A stretch of DNA of 64,000 nt, taken from contig CAXSBR010000001.1 of assembly GCA_964236495.1 (NCBI GenBank), positions 300,870 through 364,869 on the forward strand, in the 5' to 3' direction. This DNA is from CAXSBR01 sp964236495 (GTDB taxonomy: Bacteria > Actinomycetota > Actinomycetes > Mycobacteriales > Jatrophihabitantaceae). The position numbers and the translations under genes are program-made. Positions 58,015 to 64,000 of this stretch are shown piece by piece (position 1 is the first letter of the stretch; every line of letters begins with the position of its first letter). The notes under the pieces were generated by a model, which was not told the origin of the DNA, ran no database searches, and worked only from the letters and a program-made list of their open reading frames with translations.

Positions 58015-59598
58015 TCAGTTGATGCAGTCCGTCTGCGCCGCAGTGCGGCTGGGTGTTTTCGCTCCCGCCGTCGACTTCACCGGCGCGGGCGTCGTCTTGG
58101 TGGTGGTCGGGCGGTGCCCGTCCGAGCCCAGGACCAGCGTCACCACCGAGACGTCGGTGCTGAGCACCGGCGTGGCTTTGGGTACGTACTGTGCCAGCGT
58201 CTTGGCCTGGGCCTCCATTCCGGCCGGATAGCGGATCACCGTGGTGACCGCGGATTCGGAAGACCTGCCGACACTGCTGTTGAAGCCCACCTTCGCCAGG
58301 GTCGCCGCACCGTTCGTCGCGAGTTTGGGGATGGGCGTGTCGTTGAAGACCGCTACCGTCACCGTGCTGGGTGCTACTTCGACGGCCCTGGCATAGGCCG
58401 ACTTCGTATTGGTACCCAGGATCTTGCCGATGAACACCGGCACGTCTTCGGTGTTGACACGCAGGATCGACTGGCCGTCGAGGAAGTCCGCCGTCGTGGG
58501 CAGGGTGCTGAACGTCAGTTTGCCGGCGCTGAGCGTCTGCAGCTGCTGGGCCAACGCGAACGGATCGATGCCTGCGTGCTTGCCCGCACTGCCGTCGACG
58601 ATCATCGACGAACTCACTGCCTTCAGCAGCCGCTGCAGCTTGATCGGATTGAGCAGCACGCCGGCCGAAGCCACCTTGCGAAAGACAGCGGACAGGAAGT
58701 ACTGCTGACGCACGATCCGGTCCAGGTCGCCCCTGGGCAGGCCGTGACGCTGACGGACGAACGCCAGTGCCTGCGCGCCTGCGATGAGGTTCGCGCCCTT
58801 CTTCAGGTTGATGCCGGAGTAGCCGTGCGGATGGCTGGCGTCGCCCTCGGTGCTCGCGTTCTGCGCGGCGTTCAGGCACACCTCCACCCCGCCGATGGCG
58901 TTGCTGATCCGGTAGAACCCGAGCAGGTCGACCGACACGTAGTGATCGATCGTCAGGCCGGTGAGGTTCTGCACGGTGCGGATCAGCAGCCGAGCGCCGG
59001 CAGCCTTGAGCTGGTCCTTGTTCGTGACGCCCTTGCCCTGCGCGTCGCGCATCCCGTCGCCATAAGCGGCATTGAGCTTGTTCATACCGTGCCCGGGAAT
59101 GGACACCCAGGAGTCACGGGGAAAGGAGATGGCGCTGGCCCTCTTCCCGTTCGCGGGAACGTGCAGCAGCATCATCGTGTCGGTGAGCGTCGCGCCGCCA
59201 TCGAGGCGAAAGCCCAGCTGCTTGCGTTCGGCCGCGGTCGCAGTGGTGCGGTCGTCGGTGCCGACCATCAGGATGTCCTGCGCGCTGCCGTCGAGGTCCG
59301 AGGGCATTGCCGTGGTTGCATTGACGGCCTGGATGCGGTGCAGGCCGGCGTCGAAGTTGCGGTAGGTGGACCACAGCCAACCGGAGCCGGCGAGCACGGC
59401 CAGCGCTAGTAGTCCCGCAACGATGCGAGCGCCGAGCAGAACGCCGGCGCGGGCGTCGCGCCGCGCGGGATGGTTCTCGCGCGCGCTTGTCCCGCGCTGA
59501 GCTGCGCGGGCTTCGCGGGCGCCTGCGCGGCGACCCCGCGGATCCAGCTCGGGAGGCAGTTGACCCGGCCCGAAAGGCTGGTCCTGCTGGCTCGGCAC
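58015..59598 (-). CDS. LytR-CpsA-Psr (LCP) family glycopolymer ligase
   Basis: Membrane-anchored cell-wall ligase of 527 residues. One TM helix near 70-92 (ARIVAGLLALAVLAGSGWLW). The LCP domain holds DILMVGTDDRT, LTDTMMLLHVP, ISFPRDSWVSIPG and FVRQRHGLPRGDLDRIVRQQ, with the Arg and Asp residues that bind pyrophosphate. A LytR_C domain follows (about 400-505). It attaches teichoic-acid- or arabinogalactan-type polymers to peptidoglycan. GTG 59598 follows TACCCT by 6 nt. It is divergent from rmlB. Confidence 0.93.
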   Translation of the reverse strand: MPSQQDQPFGPGQLPPELDPRGRRAGAREARAAQRGTSARENHPARRDARAGVLLGARIVAGLLALAVLAGSGWLWSTYRNFDAGLHRIQAVNATTAMPSDLDGSAQDILMVGTDDRTTATAAERKQLGFRLDGGATLTDTMMLLHVPANGKRASAISFPRDSWVSIPGHGMNKLNAAYGDGMRDAQGKGVTNKDQLKAAGARLLIRTVQNLTGLTIDHYVSVDLLGFYRISNAIGGVEVCLNAAQNASTEGDASHPHGYSGINLKKGANLIAGAQALAFVRQRHGLPRGDLDRIVRQQYFLSAVFRKVASAGVLLNPIKLQRLLKAVSSSMIVDGSAGKHAGIDPFALAQQLQTLSAGKLTFSTLPTTADFLDGQSILRVNTEDVPVFIGKILGTNTKSAYARAVEVAPSTVTVAVFNDTPIPKLATNGAATLAKVGFNSSVGRSSESAVTTVIRYPAGMEAQAKTLAQYVPKATPVLSTDVSVVTLVLGSDGHRPTTTKTTPAPVKSTAGAKTPSRTAAQTDCIN

Positions 59599-59604
59599 GG
59601 ACTC

Positions 59605-59610
59605 AGGGTA
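59605..59610 (-). promoter_or_regulatory. -10 box of the LCP gene
   Basis: On the minus strand TACCCT lies 6 nt before GTG 59598, with no RBS between. It sets the start of the LCP gene and adds to the leaderless starts in this window. Confidence 0.45.
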
Positions 59611-59775
59611 GCGAGGGCAACTGTGGTTTCCGGTTGCGCCGCGCACACCCTCGCTTCTTCCGGCGCGGCGGGCGCCCGGTTCGCGCCCGGCTCATATCGC
59701 GTGCTCATGGAACACTGGTCGGCGTCATCGATGCCGCGTACGGCGGGTCGACCGCCTCTTTTGGAGTTCGAGCCC

Positions 59776-60846
59776 ATGCGCGTCGTCGTCACTGGAGGAG
59801 CCGGTTTCATCGGCTCCGAGTACGTCCGGCAGATCCTCGGCGGGCAGGTTGCGGCCTTTGCAGACGCGCAGGTGGTGGTGTTCGACAAGCTCACCTATGC
59901 CGGCAACCTGGCCAACCTGGCACCGGTATCGGACAGTCCCCGCTACGAGTTCGTGCGCGGCGACATCTGCTCCGCCACGGACCTGGATCGCGCGCTGCCC
60001 GGCGCCGACGTCCTGGTCAATTTTGCCGCCGAGTCCCATGTGGACCGCTCGATCGGCGGCGCCTCGGACTTCGTCGTCACCAACGTGCTGGGCGCGCAAC
60101 AGGTGTTCGAGGCCTGCCTGCGCCACGGGGTCCGACGCGTCGTGCACATCTCCACCGACGAGGTGTACGGCTCGATCGACGAGGGGTCCTGGACCGAGGA
60201 TCAGCTGCTGGAGCCCAACTCGCCGTACTCGGCGGCGAAGGCGGGCAGCGACCTGATCGCGCGCGCCTACGCCAAGACCTACGGCCTGAACGTCTCGATC
60301 ACCCGCTGCAGCAACAATTACGGGCCCTACCACTTCCCGGAGAAGGTCATTCCGCTGTTCGTCACCAATCTGCTGGACGGGCGCAAGGTGCCGCTCTACG
60401 GCGCGGGGGCCAACGTGCGGGACTGGCTCTTCGTCGCCGACCACTGCCGCGGTATTCAGCTGGTGGTCGAGAAAGGTGCGGCGGGGGAGTTCTACAACAT
60501 CGGCGGCGGGCGCGAGCTGTCCAACCGGGAGCTGACCGAGAAGCTTTTGGAGGCGACGGGACGCGACTGGAGCTACGTCGAGCAGATCGTCGACCCGCGC
60601 GGGGGCGGGCACGATCTGCGGTACTCGGTGGACTACTCCAAGGTCGCCGCGCTGGGATATGCCCCGCAGGTGTCGTTCGCCGACGGGCTCGCGCTGACGG
60701 TGCAGTGGTATCGGGACAATCGCAGCTGGTGGGAGCCGCTCAAGCAGCGCGCGCACATGGCCAAGGACGAGCTGCCCAGCGAGGCGGCCGGTCCTCCCAA
60801 CGAGGTAGTAGCCTCTGCCGCAGCGGCCCTTCCGAGCGGGCAGTAG
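59776..60846 (+). CDS. rmlB: dTDP-glucose 4,6-dehydratase
   Basis: Second enzyme of dTDP-L-rhamnose synthesis, 356 residues. VVVTGGAGFIGSEYVRQIL binds NAD. STDEVYGSID contains the Thr-Asp-Glu catalytic triad. YSAAKAGSDLIARAY has the Tyr-xxx-Lys pair. RCSNNYGPYHFPEKVIPLF contacts the nucleotide. TTGGAG is 10 nt upstream of ATG 59776. It precedes rmlD by 4 bp, so they form an operon. The rhamnose probably goes into the cell-wall linker that LCP enzymes attach. Confidence 0.95.
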   Translation: MRVVVTGGAGFIGSEYVRQILGGQVAAFADAQVVVFDKLTYAGNLANLAPVSDSPRYEFVRGDICSATDLDRALPGADVLVNFAAESHVDRSIGGASDFVVTNVLGAQQVFEACLRHGVRRVVHISTDEVYGSIDEGSWTEDQLLEPNSPYSAAKAGSDLIARAYAKTYGLNVSITRCSNNYGPYHFPEKVIPLFVTNLLDGRKVPLYGAGANVRDWLFVADHCRGIQLVVEKGAAGEFYNIGGGRELSNRELTEKLLEATGRDWSYVEQIVDPRGGGHDLRYSVDYSKVAALGYAPQVSFADGLALTVQWYRDNRSWWEPLKQRAHMAKDELPSEAAGPPNEVVASAAAALPSGQ

Positions 60847-60850
60847 TGCG

Positions 60851-61720
60851 ATGCGCTGGTTGATCACCGGAGCGCGCGGCCAGCTGGGCAGCGATCTGGT
60901 CGCGGACTTGGCCACGACAGCCGATGAGGTCCACGCCGTGGGCAGTGGCGAGCTGGACATCACCGACGCCACGGCCGTCGATGCCGTGGTAGCGGGCATC
61001 GGTGCCGACGTGGTCGTCAACGCCGCGGCCTATACAGCCGTGGACGCCGCGGAGACCGACGAGGAGCGGGCGCACCTCGTCAACGCCGCCGGCCCAGCGC
61101 ACCTGGCGGCGTCGCTGGCCCGCCACGGCGGGCGGTTGCTGCAGGTGTCCACCGACTACGTCTTCGCCGGCGATGCCACCGAGCCCTACCCGGTGAACGC
61201 ACTGACCGCGCCGCGCTCTGCCTATGGCCGCACCAAGCGCGACGGTGAGATCGCCGTGCGCGAGCTGCTACCCGACGCCGGCTACGTGGTGCGCACGGCC
61301 TGGCTGTATGGCGCGACCGGAGCGAACTTCGTCAAGACGATGGTGCGCTTGGAGGGCTCTCGCGACACCGTGGACGTCGTCGACGACCAGCGCGGCTCGC
61401 CGACGTGGTCGCGCGACCTCGCTTCTGGCCTCGTCGCGCTGGGCCGGTCCGCTGCGCCGGCAGGCATCTACCACTGCACGAATGCCGCGGAGACGACCTG
61501 GTTCGGCTTTACCCGGGCGATCTTCGAGGAGTTGGGCGCCGATCCGGACCGGGCGCATCCCACCGACTCCGCGTCCTTCCTACGTCCCGCGCCCCGGCCG
61601 GCGTACTCGGTGCTCTCGGCGTCGGAGTGGGAGGCCGCCGGACTGCCGTCCATGCCGTCCTGGCGGGAGGCCTTGCATGAGGCGTTCACGCGGCACGCCG
61701 ACACGTTCCGGGCGAGCTGA
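60851..61720 (+). CDS. rmlD: dTDP-4-dehydrorhamnose reductase
   Basis: NADPH reductase of 289 residues that completes dTDP-L-rhamnose. WLITGARGQLGSDLVADL is the nucleotide fold; NAAAYTAVDAAETDEE is the family block. VSTDYVFAGD, YGRTKRDGEIAV (Tyr and Lys) and RTAWLYGATGANFVKTM are catalytic-site regions. The gene follows rmlB by four bases. RmlA and RmlC are not in the window, but the next gene is a nucleotidyltransferase of another subtype. Confidence 0.94.
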   Translation: MRWLITGARGQLGSDLVADLATTADEVHAVGSGELDITDATAVDAVVAGIGADVVVNAAAYTAVDAAETDEERAHLVNAAGPAHLAASLARHGGRLLQVSTDYVFAGDATEPYPVNALTAPRSAYGRTKRDGEIAVRELLPDAGYVVRTAWLYGATGANFVKTMVRLEGSRDTVDVVDDQRGSPTWSRDLASGLVALGRSAAPAGIYHCTNAAETTWFGFTRAIFEELGADPDRAHPTDSASFLRPAPRPAYSVLSASEWEAAGLPSMPSWREALHEAFTRHADTFRAS

Positions 61721-61789
61721 TCTTGCCTGCCTACGGCGTCTGCGGGTGCGCACGGCGAAATGTCAGATCCGTTGGCTAGCCTTCGGCCC

Positions 61790-62863
61790 ATGACAACGAG
61801 TGTCGATGCGGTGATCTTGGTCGGTGGCCAGGGCACCCGGCTGCGTCCGCTCACCCTGTCCGCGCCCAAGCCGATGCTGCTCACCGCCGGCGTTCCGTTC
61901 TTGGAGCACCAGCTGTCGCGGATCCGCTCGGCCGGCATCACCCACGTCGTACTCGGCACCTCCTACCGAGCTGAGGTCTTCCAGTCCTACTTCGGCGACG
62001 GATCGGCGTTCGGGCTGGAGCTGGAGTACGTGGTGGAGAGCGAACCGCTGGGTACCGGCGGCGCGATCGGCAACATCGCCTCCCGGTTACGCGGCGACAC
62101 GGCGATGATCTTCAACGGTGACGTGCTCAGCGGCGTTGATCTTTCTGCGCTGCTGGCCACGCATCGCGACAACACTGCCGACGTCACTCTGTACCTGACG
62201 AAGGTGGATGATCCCCGTGCGTTCGGGTGCGTGCCCACCGATGCCGACGGTCGGGTGAAGGCGTTCCTGGAAAAGGACCCGGAGCCGGTCACCGATCAGA
62301 TCAACGCTGGTACCTATGTGTTCAGCCGGGCTGTGGTCGAGGCGGTTCCGCGCGGCCGGCCGGTGTCGGTGGAGCGGGAGACTTTCCCAGAGCTGCTGAG
62401 CGCCGGAGCTCGGGTGTTCGGCCACGTCGACACCGCGTACTGGCGCGATCTGGGCACTCCCGCCGATTTTGTGGCCGGCAGCGCGGATCTGGTGCGCGGT
62501 ATCGCGCCCACCGATGCGCTGCCCGGTCCGGTAGGCCCGGCGTTGGTGCTCGGCGGTGCCGTCGTCGCCTACCGGGCGGTGCTGACCGGTGGCAGCACGA
62601 TCGGGCGCGACTGCGTCGTCGGTGCCGACGCCGTCATCGACGGTTCGGTGCTCTTCGACGGTGCGCAGGTCGGCCCGGGCGCTGTGGTGCGTCGCAGCGT
62701 CGTCGGCGCGGGTGCCGTGGTCGCCGGGGGTGCAGTCGTCGAGGATGCCGTGCTCGGCGACGGCTGCCAGGTGCTGGCCGGCAACGAGCTGCGCGCCGGA
62801 GCCCGGGTCTGGCCGGGCGTGGTGCTGGGCGAGACGTCCGTGCGGTTCAGCCCACAGCCATGA
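61790..62863 (+). CDS. NDP-sugar pyrophosphorylase (ManC/GlmU-like)
   Basis: Sugar-1-phosphate nucleotidyltransferase of 357 residues. VILVGGQGTRLRPLTLSAPKPML is the nucleotide loop, EPLGTGGAIGNI the sugar-side loop and FNGDVLS contains the metal-binding Asp. The C-terminus (from about 240) is a left-handed beta helix of hexapeptide repeats (VVGADAVIDGS, VGPGAVVRRSV, VVAGGAVVEDA). This matches mannose-1-phosphate guanylyltransferase-like enzymes in actinobacteria. ATG 61790 follows TAGCCT by 7 nt (leaderless). Its stop overlaps the glycosylase start. Confidence 0.9.
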   Translation: MTTSVDAVILVGGQGTRLRPLTLSAPKPMLLTAGVPFLEHQLSRIRSAGITHVVLGTSYRAEVFQSYFGDGSAFGLELEYVVESEPLGTGGAIGNIASRLRGDTAMIFNGDVLSGVDLSALLATHRDNTADVTLYLTKVDDPRAFGCVPTDADGRVKAFLEKDPEPVTDQINAGTYVFSRAVVEAVPRGRPVSVERETFPELLSAGARVFGHVDTAYWRDLGTPADFVAGSADLVRGIAPTDALPGPVGPALVLGGAVVAYRAVLTGGSTIGRDCVVGADAVIDGSVLFDGAQVGPGAVVRRSVVGAGAVVAGGAVVEDAVLGDGCQVLAGNELRAGARVWPGVVLGETSVRFSPQP

Positions 62864-63873
62864 CTCCGTATACGCAGACAGCCAGGAGATCGTCGATCAA
62901 CTCAGCTGTGACCGGTATGAGCGCATCCACCACCTCGTCCATGACCGCAGCACCGGCGTCCGACGCCGGGCTGGCGCGCCGGTGGGATGCTGGGCGGCCC
63001 GTCGACCTTCGGCGCACCCTGTCGCCGCTGCGCCGCGGAACCGGTGATCCCGCCCACCGCATTGCCGAAGGCCGATTTTGGCGTACGGCGCGCACGCCGC
63101 AAGGTCCGGCGACGCTCGCGGTGGCGGCCAGCGACGGAGTGGTCGACGCGCAAGCCTGGGGCGCGGGTGCGGCGTGGATGCTCGAGCATCTGCCCCGGCT
63201 GCTGGGCGCGAGCGACGACTGGGCCGGCCTCGATCTGACCCGCAACGCGGCATTGGGCCGGGTACTGCACTCGACGCCGGGACTGCGGCTGCCGTTCACC
63301 GGCCTGGTGCTCGACGCGTTGATCCCCGCCATTCTCGAGCAGCGGGTCACCGGCCTGCAGGCCCGCAGCGCCTGGCGGGCGATGATGCTGGCCTATGGCG
63401 AGCCGGCGCCGGGTCCGGTGCCGCCGGGCATGCGGGTGATGCCGACGCCGGCGCAGCTGCTGGCGATACCGGTGTGGAACTGGAGCCGTTGGGACGTCGA
63501 CCTGGCTCGGCAGCGGGCGATCCGCGCCGCGGCCACCGTCGCCGACCGGCTGGAGGAATGCGCCGGTCTGGCGCTGGAGCAGGCCGCCCGCCGGCTGCAG
63601 GTCGTGCCGGGGATCGGCATCTGGACAGCCGCGGAGACGACGCAGCGCGCCTTCGGCGATCCCGACTCCGTGAGCGTGCACGACTATCACATCCACAACC
63701 AGGTCGTCTTCGCGTTCACCGGTCGCGCGCGGGGCACCGACGAGGAGATGCTGGAGCTGCTCGAGCCGTATCGCGGGCACCGTCAGCGCGTTGTCCGACT
63801 CATCGAGGTGGCCGGCATCCGCGCGCCGAGGTTCGGACCTCGGCAGAGCCTGGACCGGCCGGTCGGCTCCTAG
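62860..63873 (+). CDS. DNA-3-methyladenine glycosylase 2 family protein
   Basis: HhH-GPD superfamily DNA repair enzyme of 337 residues (AlkA-like). The helix-hairpin-helix is LQVVPGIGIWTAAETTQRAFGD followed by SVHDYHIHNQVV, where the conserved Asp lies. The N-terminal half gives the AlkA-like fold. It removes alkylated bases from DNA. The ATG overlaps the stop of the nucleotidyltransferase gene (ATGA); an ATG 19 codons later also fits the homologous start. The first residues are Ser/Thr-rich and probably unstructured. Confidence 0.85.
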   Translation: MTPYTQTARRSSINSAVTGMSASTTSSMTAAPASDAGLARRWDAGRPVDLRRTLSPLRRGTGDPAHRIAEGRFWRTARTPQGPATLAVAASDGVVDAQAWGAGAAWMLEHLPRLLGASDDWAGLDLTRNAALGRVLHSTPGLRLPFTGLVLDALIPAILEQRVTGLQARSAWRAMMLAYGEPAPGPVPPGMRVMPTPAQLLAIPVWNWSRWDVDLARQRAIRAAATVADRLEECAGLALEQAARRLQVVPGIGIWTAAETTQRAFGDPDSVSVHDYHIHNQVVFAFTGRARGTDEEMLELLEPYRGHRQRVVRLIEVAGIRAPRFGPRQSLDRPVGS

Positions 63874-63936
63874 CGCGGCTGTAGCCGGCCGGAGCCCTGT
63901 TCGCGCCGCCATCCGTAGGGATGTCGAAACAAACTG

Positions 63937-64000
63937 GCCCGCCGCCCGCCGCCCGCCGCCCGCCGCCCGCCGCCCGCCGCCCGCCGCCCCCGCACCCGCC
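63937..64000 (+). repeat. GCCCGCC heptamer repeat
   Basis: Seven perfect GCCCGCC units (63937-63985) and then a degenerate tail to the end of the window. It lies just after the glycosylase gene. A 7-bp unit is not a multiple of three, so a reading frame through it would shift with each unit. The true length is unknown because the window ends inside it. Confidence 0.8.

Noticed and set aside
59487..60863. 458-residue frame overlapping rmlB
   Set aside because: Arg-rich shadow in another frame; rmlB has all catalytic motifs.

Overview
The window is high-GC DNA from an actinomycete. The signs are class F sortase, MmpL-type transporter and LCP genes, a TIGR03089/LCP/rmlB/rmlD neighbourhood, F420-type nitroreductase and CU044_5270-type proteins, and many genes whose start codon sits 6-8 nt after a TANNNT -10 box (leaderless transcription). 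Gene content would fit a Frankiales/Jatrophihabitans-like lineage, but that assignment is only a guess. No rRNA, tRNA, CRISPR array or complete transposon was recognised.

Region 1 (1-16.5 kb) is accessory and regulatory. It holds a partial MFS exporter, a TetR gene with paired GACCGGTC sites next to a DJ-1/PfpI protein, a VapBC pair, a LuxR-type two-component system facing an MmpL transporter, and a secreted phytase-like protein. A second TetR faces an operon of an NmrA-like reductase, an MDR oxidoreductase that has lost its Rossmann domain, a 29-codon ORF and an F420-type nitroreductase. A frameshifted ABM monooxygenase relic, a frameshifted serine resolvase and an ECF sigma/CU044_5270 pair follow.

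Region 2 (16.7-27.6 kb) is a patchwork with scars of mobile DNA. It contains a lipoprotein, a frameshifted sortase-type surface protein (LAVTG), a TetR/MDR pair with two TGCACnnnGTGCA operators, an IS30 relic, and an IS110 relic fused in frame to the C-terminal half of an APH-like kinase. A run of antibiotic-modification-like enzymes follows: nucleotidyltransferase, blasticidin-S-deaminase-like enzyme, GNAT and streptomycin-kinase-like APH, with an SDR lacking its catalytic lysine and a TMEM175 channel.

Region 3 (27.7-41 kb) is mostly core: purK-purE, then a cell-surface set (cupredoxin lipoprotein, CHRD protein with an EF-hand loop, class F sortase, repeat-bearing lipoprotein). Next is a 968-residue alpha/beta-hydrolase fused to an ABC ATPase through a linker made of a 54-bp tandem repeat, with its ABC permease. 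A 1-kb gene-poor gap, an SDR, a second VapBC with a 21-bp palindrome and pabB complete it.

Region 4 (41-57 kb) is the most distinctive block, a polyol catabolism cluster. It has three different FGGY kinases, an FAD polyol-phosphate dehydrogenase (GlpD/EryB type), a TIM-barrel isomerase (EryC type), a histidine phosphatase, a ribose/xylose-type ABC importer, a zinc dehydrogenase resembling erythritol/L-threitol dehydrogenase and a DeoR repressor. An 11-bp word shared by two of its intergenic regions is a candidate operator.

Region 5 (57-64 kb) is an envelope/deoxysugar block: TIGR03089, LCP ligase, rmlB, rmlD, an NDP-sugar pyrophosphorylase, and a DNA glycosylase coupled to the last. The window ends in a GCCCGCC heptamer repeat.
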